Origin: an uncultured Litoreibacter sp.
GTDB lineage: Bacteria; Pseudomonadota; Alphaproteobacteria; Rhodobacterales; Rhodobacteraceae
NCBI RefSeq assembly: GCF_947501785.1
Contig: NZ_CANMXB010000001.1
Coordinates: forward strand, 930,001-994,000
Direction of reading: 5' to 3'
DNA: 64,000 nt
Shown: positions 29,528-38,223 of the stretch, in pieces
Position numbering within the stretch: position 1 is the stretch's first letter
Layout of the letters: each line of letters opens with the position of its first letter
Made by a program: the position numbers and the translations under genes
The notes under the pieces: generated by a model
Database searches by the model: none
What the model was told of the DNA's origin: nothing
Seen by the model: the letters and a program-made list of their open reading frames with translations, nothing else

Positions 29528-30412
29528 ATGTTGGGGCGTCTGTTCCGTTGGGGGGTGTTTCTGGGTCTGGTCGGGCTTGGCGCCTTCTGGTTTGTGACGA
29601 TGCCGCAATCGGTCTCCGACGGGGAATTGACGGGGCTGACTGCGGATGCGGCGGCGGGCCAGCAGGTCTTCACCGCCGCCGGCTGCGCGTCCTGCCACGC
29701 GGCCCCAAAGACCGAGGCGGGAGACAAGCTTGTCCTCACGGGCGGGCAGACATTCCCGTCGCCCTTTGGCACTTTCACTGCGCCCAACATAAGCCAGGAC
29801 CCCGATCACGGCATTGGCGGCTGGTCCGCGTCGGACCTGGCAAGCGCCGTCATTAAAGGCACCTCCCCCGACGGGCAGCACTATTTCCCCGCCTTCCCCT
29901 ATGCCAGCTACGCCAAGATGACGCCTCAGGACGCGGTTAACCTGCACGCCTACATGCAAACGCTGCCTGCGGATGCCACGCCGTCTCAGCCGCATGACAT
30001 AGGCTTCCCCTTCAACATCCGCCGCACGCTGGGCGGTTGGAAGATGCTGTTTGTCTCGGAAAGCTGGGTGCTGGATACAGACGATCCGCAATTGCAGCGC
30101 GGCCGCTATCTGGTGGAGGCGCTGGGCCATTGCGCTGAATGCCACACGCCGCGGAATGCGCTTGGCGGGCTGCAAAAGGACAATTGGATGCAAGGCGCGC
30201 CTGACCCCTCCGGCAAAGGCCGTATCCCGGGTGTCACCCCCGCCATTCTGGGCTGGTCGCAGGCCGACATCGCCGAATACCTGAACTCCGGCTTCACGCC
30301 GGAATTCGATACCGCAGGCGGCCACATGGTGGAGGTGGTGGAAAACACCGCTCAGCTGACGCAGGAAGACCGTGAGGCAATCGCCGCCTACCTTATGGCC
30401 CTGCCTAACTGA
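29528..30412 (+). CDS. Dihaem cytochrome c (alcohol-dehydrogenase-type cytochrome subunit)
   Basis: 294 residues. One N-terminal membrane anchor (about residues 5-25), then two class I haem-binding sites, CASCH and CAECH, each with a distal Met candidate further on (YAKMTPQD and GGHMVEVVE). APNISQDPDHGIGGWSASDL is typical of the dihaem c-type subunits of quinoprotein dehydrogenases. No dehydrogenase gene is adjacent, so the electron donor is unknown. Confidence 0.88.
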   Translation: MLGRLFRWGVFLGLVGLGAFWFVTMPQSVSDGELTGLTADAAAGQQVFTAAGCASCHAAPKTEAGDKLVLTGGQTFPSPFGTFTAPNISQDPDHGIGGWSASDLASAVIKGTSPDGQHYFPAFPYASYAKMTPQDAVNLHAYMQTLPADATPSQPHDIGFPFNIRRTLGGWKMLFVSESWVLDTDDPQLQRGRYLVEALGHCAECHTPRNALGGLQKDNWMQGAPDPSGKGRIPGVTPAILGWSQADIAEYLNSGFTPEFDTAGGHMVEVVENTAQLTQEDREAIAAYLMALPN

Positions 30413-30856
30413 CTAGCCGTACAAGTCATGCGCCCGCGCCTCAAAGGCGCGCACAACGCGCTGCATGGCCTCATTGAAAAACAGCCCCGCCGCCCCCTGC
30501 AGCAACCGCGATTTGAATTCGAAATCCACCTCAAAGGCCACCTCGCAGCCGCCCTCCACATCCACAAACTGCCACACGGACTCCAAATGCTTGATCGGCC
30601 CGTCCAGATATTCGGTGTCAATGCGCCGCGCCTCTCGGGCCAGCGTCACTTTCGATGTAAACCGCTCTCGGAACACTTTGAAACTGATCACCAAATCGGC
30701 AATCACTATTTCCACGCCGCCCTGATCCTCCCGCGACTTGATCCGCGCGGCGGCTGTCCAGGGCAGAAACTCGGGATACGAGGCCACATCCGCCACAAGT
30801 TCATACATCTGGTCAGCCGTAAACGGCAGGGTGCGGGTCTCGGAATGGCTGGGCAT
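30413..30856 (-). CDS. Coq10/RatA-like START-domain protein
   Basis: 147 residues from the ATG at 30856. MPSHSETRTLPFTADQMYEL and VADVASYPEFLPW define the polyketide-cyclase/START family. In mitochondria Coq10 binds coenzyme Q and supports respiration; bacterial members are often annotated as RatA toxins, which is less likely here. It ends base-to-base with the dihaem cytochrome gene (convergent). Confidence 0.9.
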   Translation of the reverse strand: MPSHSETRTLPFTADQMYELVADVASYPEFLPWTAAARIKSREDQGGVEIVIADLVISFKVFRERFTSKVTLAREARRIDTEYLDGPIKHLESVWQFVDVEGGCEVAFEVDFEFKSRLLQGAAGLFFNEAMQRVVRAFEARAHDLYG

Positions 30857-30927
30857 GTGTCGAAGATAAACCTTAGTGACGTCGCAACGGTTTTCGGTGC
30901 ATAAAGCCCCAAGTTCAAGGGGGTAAC

Positions 30928-31464
30928 ATGTCTCATCCACCATACGAGATCGACCAGATGATCTCGGCCAAGTCCATCGCCGCCCGGATCGAGGACCTTG
31001 CCACCGAAATTCACGACCATTTCGAGGGCACCGACAAGCTGGTCATCGTCGGGCTTTTGCGCGGCTCCTTTGTCTTCATCGCCGATCTGGTGCGCGAGCT
31101 GGACCTGCCGGTTGAGGTCGATTTTCTTGAGGCATCCAGCTACGGCGACAGCACCGAGTCCTCGCGTGAAGTGCGTATTCTCAAAGACTTACGCGGCGAA
31201 ATTCATGGTCGTGACGTGTTGGTGGTCGAAGACATCGTCGACACCGGCTTCACACTGTCCCATGTGGTCAAGCTGCTGGCCAACCGCGAACCCGCCCGCA
31301 TGGAAACCGTGGCCCTTCTCGACAAACCGTCGCGGCGCGAGGTCGACGTCAAAGCCACCTGGACCGGTTTCGAAATCCCCGATGAATTTGTCGTGGGATA
31401 CGGCATCGACTACGCCCAGAGGAACCGCAACCTGCCCTTTATTGGGAAGGTGCGGTTTACGTAA
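30928..31464 (+). CDS. hpt: Hypoxanthine phosphoribosyltransferase
   Basis: 178 residues. The PRPP-binding loop [18 protein letters not shown] and the N-terminal [21 protein letters not shown] are signatures. [15 protein letters not shown] is the flexible active-site loop. It salvages hypoxanthine and guanine to IMP and GMP. The start lies 71 bp from the divergent START-domain gene. Confidence 0.95.
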   Translation: MSHPPYEIDQMISAKSIAARIEDLATEIHDHFEGTDKLVIVGLLRGSFVFIADLVRELDLPVEVDFLEASSYGDSTESSREVRILKDLRGEIHGRDVLVVEDIVDTGFTLSHVVKLLANREPARMETVALLDKPSRREVDVKATWTGFEIPDEFVVGYGIDYAQRNRNLPFIGKVRFT

Positions 31465-31500
31465 TCGCCTGAAATCCGGCGTAGACGCCAATGTCCCGAC

Positions 31501-31611
31501 CAGCACGTTGGATGAGCGTCCGCAAAGCCCCTCAATCTAAACACCCCAAGGCGGGCGGTTCAGCGCGTTGAATGAATGTCTGTTTTGAACCCTGAGTTAC
31601 GTGAACACCCC
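31501..31611. repeat. Degenerate tandem repeat of about 60 bp
   Basis: The 22-mer beginning CAGCACGTTGGATGA at 31501 recurs exactly 60 bp later as CAGCGCGTTGAATGA (17 of 22 identical). AACACCCC recurs at 31540 and 31604. It looks like an old duplication in the intergenic DNA after hpt. Confidence 0.35.
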
Positions 31612-31634
31612 TCATCGGAAAACAATGGTGCTGG

Positions 31635-31705
31635 CAATTTCTCGAGGAGAAATTGATCGCAAATCCTCTTTGAGGATTTGGCAGCAGACTTTTTTTAAAA
31701 GTCTG
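31635..31705. repeat. Three regularly spaced 9-bp hairpins (25-nt period)
   Basis: Three perfect hairpins, each with a 9-bp stem and 3-nt loop, occupy 31635-31655 (CAATTTCTC/GAGAAATTG, loop GAG), 31660-31680 (CAAATCCTC/GAGGATTTG, loop TTT) and 31685-31705 (CAGACTTTT/AAAAGTCTG, loop TTT). The spacers are exactly 4 nt (ATCG and GCAG), so the period is 25 nt. The stem sequences differ but each begins CA and ends TG. The element is not part of any ORF. Confidence 0.85.
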
Positions 31706-31792
31706 GTTAGTCCCGACACGCCCCAAGCCAAAACTTGACCTGACGCCAGAAACCGCAAATACCAGCTCAGTCAAAACCAAAAGGCCAACCCC

Positions 31793-31969
31793 ATGAACCT
31801 CCACTGGCTCATACGCGCCAAACGATGGGCGCAGAACCCGCCCTCTGCGGCGCGGGTCAAGCTGGTCTTCACCATCATTGCCGCCTGCATCGCCATCGGC
31901 CTGATCGAGCATTATGTGGGTTGGCCCGAGTGGGCCACGGCGGAGCGTATTCCGCGAGTGCCCAAGTAA
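31793..31969 (+). CDS. 58-residue single-helix membrane protein
   Basis: The ATG at 31793 opens a 58-codon frame (MNLHWLIRAKRWAQNPPSAA). A basic N-terminal region is followed by one membrane helix, about residues 22-38 (VKLVFTIIAACIAIGLIEHY), and a short C-terminal tail. The positive-inside pattern places the N-terminus in the cytoplasm. I recall similar short proteins from other Roseobacters, all uncharacterised. It precedes a membrane-anchored Clp-fold protein by 38 bp. Confidence 0.7.
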   Translation: MNLHWLIRAKRWAQNPPSAARVKLVFTIIAACIAIGLIEHYVGWPEWATAERIPRVPK

Positions 31970-32007
31970 GTATTCGCGATTTTGCGAGACTGGGGTAGCC
32001 TCGCCCC

Positions 32008-32796
32008 ATGCAGACCCATTCTGTAGAGACCAAACCGACCCACGCGCTGTCTGCGCTGATCCTTGGCCGCGCTGCGATGTTGGGCGTTTGGGCAATGCTG
32101 CCCCCCTCGCCCGCGCCAGTTGTGTTGTGGGGCTGCTTGCTGCTCGACACAATCATTCTACTTTGGCAAATCAGTCTTATCCGCGCGACTATCCGCAGCA
32201 CCGGCCCCTCACTATGGTCCTATGTCCTGAGCATTGCGGGCCTCATCGCCATTGCGATTGTTGGCACCACCGGTCTGAACCAGCTGTCAAAGGCATGGCT
32301 CTTGCCGCCGCCTGCGATCAAATCGGCCCAGCCGTTGAAGGTGGACGGCCAGATTGCCTACCTCACCGGCCCAATTGATTTTGACACCTATGAGGCTATG
32401 AAGAAAACGCTGACCCTCTCCCCGCCTCCAACGGTCCTGCAGCTCAACAGCAGCGGCGGTCGTATCGGCGCCGCGCGCGGTGTGGCCCGCCTTGTGCGGG
32501 AGGCCGGGCTGGCCACGCATGTTGACGGCACCTGTGCCTCCGCCTGCACCCTAATCTTCGCCGCAGGCCCCCGTCGCACGATGTCAGGCAATGCTCGTAT
32601 CGGGTTTCATGGCTACCGCTTGAACAGCAATGTGGCGACGCTCAATGCCAGCGAAGAACAAGACCGCGACAAAGCCGCGTTCATCGCCCAAGGCGTCGAC
32701 GCCACTTTCCTCGACCGCGCCCTAGCGATTGCCCATGATGACATGTGGTTCCCCAGCACCGCAGAGCTGAAAAACGCAGGCGTGTTGACGAACTAA
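32008..32796 (+). CDS. Membrane-anchored ClpP/crotonase-fold protein (COG3904-like)
   Basis: 262 residues. Three hydrophobic segments lie in the first 100 residues, then a domain beginning about residue 112. VLQLNSSGGRIGAARGVARLV and DGTCASACTLIFAAGPRR match the oxyanion-hole glycines and the catalytic-serine region of ClpP-like periplasmic proteins; the Ser of CASACT is the expected nucleophile. HGYRLNS supplies a His as in the catalytic pair. It is probably a periplasmic serine hydrolase or protease of unknown substrate. Confidence 0.75.
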   Translation: MQTHSVETKPTHALSALILGRAAMLGVWAMLPPSPAPVVLWGCLLLDTIILLWQISLIRATIRSTGPSLWSYVLSIAGLIAIAIVGTTGLNQLSKAWLLPPPAIKSAQPLKVDGQIAYLTGPIDFDTYEAMKKTLTLSPPPTVLQLNSSGGRIGAARGVARLVREAGLATHVDGTCASACTLIFAAGPRRTMSGNARIGFHGYRLNSNVATLNASEEQDRDKAAFIAQGVDATFLDRALAIAHDDMWFPSTAELKNAGVLTN

Positions 32797-32861
32797 AAAT
32801 CCGTCAATTTCATGATCGATACTTTGTTACAGAGGTTTAGCGTTTCCCCCGCACGCGCGGA

Positions 32862-33818
32862 TCAGCCGCCCAGCTTCTTCAGTCGCGCCTCTCTCAGCCG
32901 GGCAAAGTCGTCGCCGGCATGATAGCTAGACCGCGTCAAAGGCGTGGCCGAGACCATCAGGAACCCTTTCCCGTAGGCCGCCTTTTCATAGGCCGCGAAT
33001 TCCTCCGGTGTCACGAAGCGGTCCACACGGTGATGCTTCGGCGTGGGCTGAAGGTACTGCCCGATGGTCAGGAAATCGATATCCGCGGCCCGCATATCTT
33101 CCATAACCTGCACCACGGACTGCCGGTCTTCACCAAGGCCTACCATGATACCGGATTTGGTGAACATCGACGGGTCCAATTCCTTCACCCGCTGCAGCAG
33201 CCGCAACGAATGGAAGTACCGCGCCCCGGGCCGCACCTCAGGGTAAAGCCCCGGCACAGTTTCAAGGTTGTGGTTGAACACGTCAGGCCGCGCCTCGACC
33301 ACCTGTTCCAGAACCTCCGGCGCGCAGCGGATGAAATCGGGCGTCAGGATCTCGATCGTGGTCGACGGCGAGCGTTTCCGGATCGCCCGGATGGTCTGCG
33401 CAAAATGCTCTGCCCCGCCGTCTTCGATGTCGTCACGGTCGACTGAGGTGATCACAACGTGGTTCAGGCCCAGTTTTTCGACCGCCGCAGCCACGCGGCC
33501 CGGTTCAAACACGTCCAGCGCCTCCGGCGGTTTGCCCGTCGCGATGTTGCAGAAGGTACAGGCCCGCGTGCAGACTTCGCCCATTATCATCATCGTTGCG
33601 TGGCCTTGCGACCAGCATTCGCCGACGTTAGGACAGCCCGCTTCTTCGCAAACGGTCACCAGCTTGTTGTCGCGCATGATCTTGGCGGTCGCTTTGTAAC
33701 CTTCCCCCACCGGCGCTTTCACCCTGATCCACTTTGGTTTCTTGGGTTGGGCGTTGTCCGGCTTATGCGCCTTCTCAGGATGACGTTGATCGGGAATTTT
33801 CAAATCACGGGTGGCCAT
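32862..33818 (-). CDS. lipA: Lipoyl synthase
   Basis: 318 residues, radical-SAM enzyme that inserts two sulfurs into octanoyl-lipoyl domains. The auxiliary cluster ligands are C57, C62 and C68 in [13 protein letters not shown]. The radical-SAM cluster is C83-x3-C87-x2-C90 in CTRACTFC. Family-typical blocks [17 protein letters not shown] and VGLGE are present. No lipB is adjacent. Confidence 0.98.
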   Translation of the reverse strand: MATRDLKIPDQRHPEKAHKPDNAQPKKPKWIRVKAPVGEGYKATAKIMRDNKLVTVCEEAGCPNVGECWSQGHATMMIMGEVCTRACTFCNIATGKPPEALDVFEPGRVAAAVEKLGLNHVVITSVDRDDIEDGGAEHFAQTIRAIRKRSPSTTIEILTPDFIRCAPEVLEQVVEARPDVFNHNLETVPGLYPEVRPGARYFHSLRLLQRVKELDPSMFTKSGIMVGLGEDRQSVVQVMEDMRAADIDFLTIGQYLQPTPKHHRVDRFVTPEEFAAYEKAAYGKGFLMVSATPLTRSSYHAGDDFARLREARLKKLGG

Positions 33819-33848
33819 TTGGCTTGTCCTTTTGCGTTCAAGGACAAT

Positions 33849-34793
33849 CTAGGGCGCGCCGCTCGCCGGGGCAAGGAAGCTGCGCGCATATCCGGTTTGC
33901 GCGTCGCATGCGGCGGTCAAATGAGTGCACAATTCATCCACCCACGCGGCATCCAGAGAGCTTGTCCTTCTGACAAGCGCCAATTTGCGGGCAGGTTCCG
34001 GATCGGCGAAGCGAGCAAGCGACAAATTTGGCGCCAAGCCCTCTGATTTGACCGCCAATTCCGGCAACAAAGTAAGTCCAAAACCTTCGGACACCAGACC
34101 GCAAAGCGTCGAAAGAGATGAGGCCCCCAGGTCGATTTGCCGGCGATCCGCCAATCCGCAGACGTCCAGGGCCTGATCTGCGAGACAATGCCCTTCATCC
34201 AAAAGCAACAGCTGCTCTGGGTCGATCTGTTTGGGCCGCAGTCGATCCGTTTGCCCCTGCAGGGACGCTATGCGGTCCGCGGGCCCGGCTAGCACAAATC
34301 TGTCGCTGCAGATCAGATGAGCCGTCAGTCGCTTGTCCTTCACCGGCAGCGCCATCACCGCTGCATCTAAATGACCCGACAACACGCCATCCAGAAGCCG
34401 CTCTGTCTGAGCTTCGCGAACCCGGATGTCCAATCCCGGTTCAGCGGCGCGAAGCGCTCTTAAGAGGTCAGGCAAGACATAGGGCGCGACCGTTGGGATG
34501 ATGCCGAGCTTCAGATCGCCCGTCAGCCCGTCGCGCAGCCGCGCCGCCTGTTCAAGATCTTCAGCTTGCGCAAGAATTGGTAAAGCACGCGCCAGCACGT
34601 CTTCACCGGCGCGCGTCAGTTGTAAATCGCGGGGCATTCTCTCAACGAGTTGAACATCAAGATTGCCCTCTAATTCTTTGATTTGTTGTGACAAAGCAGA
34701 CTGAGATATATTGCATCGTGCCGCTGCCGACCCGAAAGACCGGGCATCGGCAAGGGCAGCGAAGTAGGACAATTGGCGCAGGGTGATTTTCAT
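33849..34793 (-). CDS. oxyR: Hydrogen-peroxide-inducible regulator OxyR
   Basis: 314 residues, LysR family. The N-terminal HTH reads LRQLSYFAALADARSFGSAA. The sensing region LLLDEGHCLADQALDVCG has Cys203 and Cys212, spaced as the redox pair of OxyR (199/208 in E. coli). On oxidation it activates catalase and peroxidase genes; none are adjacent. Same strand as lipA, 30 bp upstream of it. Confidence 0.92.
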   Translation of the reverse strand: MKITLRQLSYFAALADARSFGSAAARCNISQSALSQQIKELEGNLDVQLVERMPRDLQLTRAGEDVLARALPILAQAEDLEQAARLRDGLTGDLKLGIIPTVAPYVLPDLLRALRAAEPGLDIRVREAQTERLLDGVLSGHLDAAVMALPVKDKRLTAHLICSDRFVLAGPADRIASLQGQTDRLRPKQIDPEQLLLLDEGHCLADQALDVCGLADRRQIDLGASSLSTLCGLVSEGFGLTLLPELAVKSEGLAPNLSLARFADPEPARKLALVRRTSSLDAAWVDELCTHLTAACDAQTGYARSFLAPASGAP

Positions 34794-34868
34794 AAGACTA
34801 TCTTATGAAAGATCACCCACACATCAAGTTTTTCCGCCCCATTCCGGCCCCATACAGGGACCGGTGCC

Positions 34869-36137
34869 TCAGTCCCCGATTAACGCGCTAACCGACCCAT
34901 GCCGCTCGACATAGTGCCGGCGCAACCGTTGCAACGCGATGCGGAGCACAACTTTACCGGAACGCGCAGACCAGCCCATCCGTTTCTCGGCAGCCTCAAG
35001 ACCTTCGAGGAAACAGCAGCACCGCATGATGATGTCGCCCAAGCCTGGGCCCAGTTCGTTCAGCGCTGTCAAAATGCGCGCCCTTGCGGCCCGGGGGCCC
35101 TCACCGATACCGGCTCCCGACCCAAATGCGCCGCGATCGCCCGTTGTCATGAACCGATCCCAGTTCTGCGCCACCCTTGGTCCCATATGCGCCAATTCAA
35201 AATCTTCGCGAAACCGTTCACCGGCTTGCACCAGGTCCGTGTCCAGGAATGGTTTCCCGTCGCGATCCTTACGCCTGCCCAGCATGGTGAGCGGGCTTTC
35301 TGCAACATTGCACCTGACTGTAAGAGTTTGTTCCGGCTTGTTTGGGTCGGTGATGGATTTCTCTTCCCAAACCATGTGCTGGTCCTGAAAAGGGTCACCC
35401 TGCTCACGCGCCTTTCTGCTGTTCATGTCTTCGGCCAGATAGCGTTTCAGGGCTGCCCGCCCCGCCGTGGTGATGCTATAGCGGGCAACCCGCCCCGCTC
35501 CTGCGCAACTGATCCAGTCTTTCAGCGCAAAAGCCTGCGCAATGTCCCGATCCACCACCGCCGTGCGCACCGGTTCTGCGTCCGGTCGTGACCGCAACAC
35601 GGCCGCCTTTCCCATCTCAGGTGCCAAGGCGAGGACCGCTCCGCTTTCGCACAGCCGTCGCAATATGCGGCGCGCCTCACGGGCCAATGTCTCTTCATCG
35701 GGCAACGCTTGCGGGCGGGCAAAGGCATTCATGTTCTGTTTTCCTTTCTTAATTTCTGAGCAGGTCGGCCGACGCATCAAGGCGCCAAGACCGTCCAGGG
35801 CTTCATCAATGAGAGGGTCGTCCCTTCGGTTTTCAAACCGGCGTACCTGGCGCAAAACGGTCGAGGGATGGCATCCTTCGACACGAGCGACATCACGAAG
35901 CGACAATCCATGCTCCACATGCTTCAAATACCTCTGCACTGGGGTGGGCACCCAGCCAGGAAAACCGCTTACTAATTGATTTTGATTAATAATATGCACG
36001 TTACGTCTACCCCCGTCGTCGAATGCAACACTGGCAGAATTGGGCGATCTTTCTTTAATCTTAGTTAACAAAGCCAGCATCGGCCCAAAATTGTTTCCAA
36101 ATAATGAACAAACGAAAATGAACCGTTCGGCGGTCAA
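34869..36137 (-). CDS. DUF6456 helix-turn-helix protein
   Basis: The longest frame has 422 codons, but the first 45 or so residues look non-coding, so the true start is probably internal (for example the GTG at 35999). The HTH region reads YLKHVEHGLSLRDVARVEGC followed by HPSTVLRQVRRFENRR. The conserved C-terminal DUF6456 block includes RFREDFELAHMGPRVAQNWD and ends with LRIALQRLRRHYVERHG. A DNA-binding role is inferred from the HTH. It diverges from a DUF6477 gene. Confidence 0.8.
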   Translation of the reverse strand: MTAERFIFVCSLFGNNFGPMLALLTKIKERSPNSASVAFDDGGRRNVHIINQNQLVSGFPGWVPTPVQRYLKHVEHGLSLRDVARVEGCHPSTVLRQVRRFENRRDDPLIDEALDGLGALMRRPTCSEIKKGKQNMNAFARPQALPDEETLAREARRILRRLCESGAVLALAPEMGKAAVLRSRPDAEPVRTAVVDRDIAQAFALKDWISCAGAGRVARYSITTAGRAALKRYLAEDMNSRKAREQGDPFQDQHMVWEEKSITDPNKPEQTLTVRCNVAESPLTMLGRRKDRDGKPFLDTDLVQAGERFREDFELAHMGPRVAQNWDRFMTTGDRGAFGSGAGIGEGPRAARARILTALNELGPGLGDIIMRCCCFLEGLEAAEKRMGWSARSGKVVLRIALQRLRRHYVERHGSVSALIGD

Positions 36138-36215
36138 TCAATGGCGCAACGGGTCGGTTTGGCGGCCTATTTCTGGGTCCGAGATTCGACCAACTAAAGA
36201 TTTAGGAAATTAACA

Positions 36216-36506
36216 ATGCCGAACGTCCACGACATTCTGACCACATTGCGCCGGCCACGCCTTTTGGTACGTGCGGCCCGCCATGGCCTCCACGACTACA
36301 ACCGCAGACGAGACCTAAACCGCCTGACCGGGCAAAACGCACGGGCAAGCACCAGATCGATCGTCGAAAATCTGGTCGAGCAGGAAGAGCAGCTCGAAGA
36401 AACGCGCAAGGCAGGCGACGCGGCGTATCGCGCCTCCCACCACATTGAGCTGTTGGTCGCGTTGATGGCGGAATGCCAATTGCTTCCGCGCGCCACTCAG
36501 AGTTGA
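36216..36506 (+). CDS. DUF6477 family protein
   Basis: 96 residues with many Arg (LRRPRLLVRAARHGLHDYNR at about 11-30), a helical middle rich in Glu, and a C-terminal hydrophobic helix (HIELLVALMAECQLL). It matches the small Rhodobacterales DUF6477 family as I recall it. Function unknown. The divergent arrangement with the DUF6456 gene suggests a shared control region. Confidence 0.7.
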   Translation: MPNVHDILTTLRRPRLLVRAARHGLHDYNRRRDLNRLTGQNARASTRSIVENLVEQEEQLEETRKAGDAAYRASHHIELLVALMAECQLLPRATQS

Positions 36507-36509
36507 CGA

Positions 36510-38051
36510 TCAGACGAAGGCGTCCGGCATAGATTCCTTTTTCTGCCGGATATAGTCCTTCAACGCCTCGTCTATCGCAGGATCAAGGTGCGGCTGCTGG
36601 TAGTCATTTAGCAGTTTTTCAACCCGCGCTGAGGCCAAAGCCTGCGTATCGCGCGCGCCCTCGTCCTGCCAGGTTTCAAAGGGCTTGTAATCCAACAAAT
36701 CAGACCGCCAGAATGCTTCCTTGAAATTGGCCTGCGTATGGGCACAGCCAAGATAGTGGCCGCCGGGTCCAACTTCCTCGATCGCGCCCATGGCTTGGGC
36801 GTTTTCATCGACAGAAACGCCCTTTGCAAGCCCGTGGAGGGTCCCAAGCTGATCAGCATCCATAACGAATTTTTCGAAGGAAGAGACCAGCCCACCTTCC
36901 AGCCAACCGCACCCGTGCAACATGAAGTTTACGCCCGCGAGAAGTCCCACATTCAGAGAATTCGATGTCTCGTAAGCCGCCTGCGCGTCGGGCAGTTTTG
37001 AACCGCAAAACGAACCGGCGGACCGGTATGGCAGCCCTAGCCGCCGCGCCAGCTGGCCAGCACCATAGGTGATATGCGCCGCCTCAGGCGTTCCAAATGT
37101 TGGCGCACCCGAGTTCATGTCGATGGAGGTCACAAAAGCGCCCATAATGACAGGTGCGCCGGGTCTTATCAGCTGGCTGTAGGCAACGCCCGCCAGCACC
37201 TCTGCCAGAACTTGGGTCAATGTGCCTGCCACAGAAACGGGCGCCATGGCGCCGCCCACAATGAAGGGCGAGACGATGCAGGCCTGGTTCGCCTTTGCGT
37301 ACACCTCCAGCGCCCCCATCATGATCGAATCGAATGTCATGGGCGAGTTGATGTTGATCAACGAGGTCATCACCGTGCGGTCATTTAGCCCACCGAACAG
37401 GATGTCAGCCATTTCTACCGAATCCTGCGCGCGCTCCGGCTCTGTCACCGAGCCCATGAACGGCTTGTCGCTATAGGCCATGTGGGCGTACAGCATGTCC
37501 AGGTGGCGTTTGTTGACCGGGATGTCCGTGGGCTCGCACACCGTGCCGCCCGAATGGTGCAGCCATTTCGACATGTAGCCCAGCTTCACGAATTTCTCGA
37601 AATCCGCGATCGTCGCATAGCGCCGCCCGCCTTCGGCGTCGCGCACGAAAGGTGGCCCATAGACCGGGGCAATCACCAGGTTGCGGCCACCGATTTCGAC
37701 GGAGCGTTCGGGATTGCGGGCGTGTTGCGTGATCATCGACGGCGCGGTCGAACACAGTTTGCGTGCCAGACCGCGTGGAATGCGAACCCGTTCACCTTCG
37801 ACCTCGGCCCCCGCGTTACGCCAGCGGTCCAATGCTTGCGGGTTATCGACGAAATTGACGCCGATCTCGGCCAGCACCGTTTCGGCATTGGCCTCGATGA
37901 TTTGCAAGGCCTCCTCGTCGAGGACTTCGAAATTCGGGATATTGCGCTCGATATATTTGGCGGTTTCGATGCTGACGGCGGTGCGTTCGGCACGGCGCGC
38001 TGCGCCTCCGCCGCCTCTGGTGCGGCGTCTGGGTGCGGCTGTCTCGGTCAT
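36510..38051 (-). CDS. MttB-family (trimethylamine methyltransferase-like) protein without pyrrolysine
   Basis: 513 residues from the ATG at 38051; a longer upstream frame was rejected. The protein follows the MttB fold from about residue 45 to the end, with [40 protein letters not shown] and [20 protein letters not shown]. No in-frame amber codon is present, so it is a non-Pyl homologue, like the glycine-betaine:corrinoid methyltransferase MtgB. The N-terminus is Arg-rich ([16 protein letters not shown]). No corrinoid protein or activase gene is nearby. The substrate is probably a quaternary amine or related methylated compound, by inference. Confidence 0.85.
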   Translation of the reverse strand: MTETAAPRRRTRGGGGAARRAERTAVSIETAKYIERNIPNFEVLDEEALQIIEANAETVLAEIGVNFVDNPQALDRWRNAGAEVEGERVRIPRGLARKLCSTAPSMITQHARNPERSVEIGGRNLVIAPVYGPPFVRDAEGGRRYATIADFEKFVKLGYMSKWLHHSGGTVCEPTDIPVNKRHLDMLYAHMAYSDKPFMGSVTEPERAQDSVEMADILFGGLNDRTVMTSLININSPMTFDSIMMGALEVYAKANQACIVSPFIVGGAMAPVSVAGTLTQVLAEVLAGVAYSQLIRPGAPVIMGAFVTSIDMNSGAPTFGTPEAAHITYGAGQLARRLGLPYRSAGSFCGSKLPDAQAAYETSNSLNVGLLAGVNFMLHGCGWLEGGLVSSFEKFVMDADQLGTLHGLAKGVSVDENAQAMGAIEEVGPGGHYLGCAHTQANFKEAFWRSDLLDYKPFETWQDEGARDTQALASARVEKLLNDYQQPHLDPAIDEALKDYIRQKKESMPDAFV

Positions 38052-38223
38052 AGGACGTGTTCCCCTGCAGAAATGTTGCTGTTCTCTTAGCGGCCCGCCC
38101 CTGCCTCGCGTTGGTGGAAACCGCCCCTTGGGACCAGAAAGCGACATTGGCCAAGCAATTTTCTTCGTCGAAGAAAATTCGCCCTGCTTGCACCCGCTGC
38201 GCGTTCGACCTAAGCCCATGCCC

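Noticed and set aside
30413-30856. RatA toxin of a toxin-antitoxin pair
   Set aside because: No antitoxin-like partner is adjacent; the START/Coq10 family explains it better.
31532-32152. 206-codon minus-strand frame
   Set aside because: Covers the hairpin array and runs antisense to the 58-codon gene and the start of the Clp-fold gene; no domain.
36510-38051. Pyrrolysine-containing MttB
   Set aside because: No in-frame amber codon interrupts the gene and no pyl genes are seen.
37681-38223. Apparent 181-residue N-terminal extension of GuaA
   Set aside because: It is antisense to the MttB-like gene, and GuaA homology begins at the ATG at 38224.
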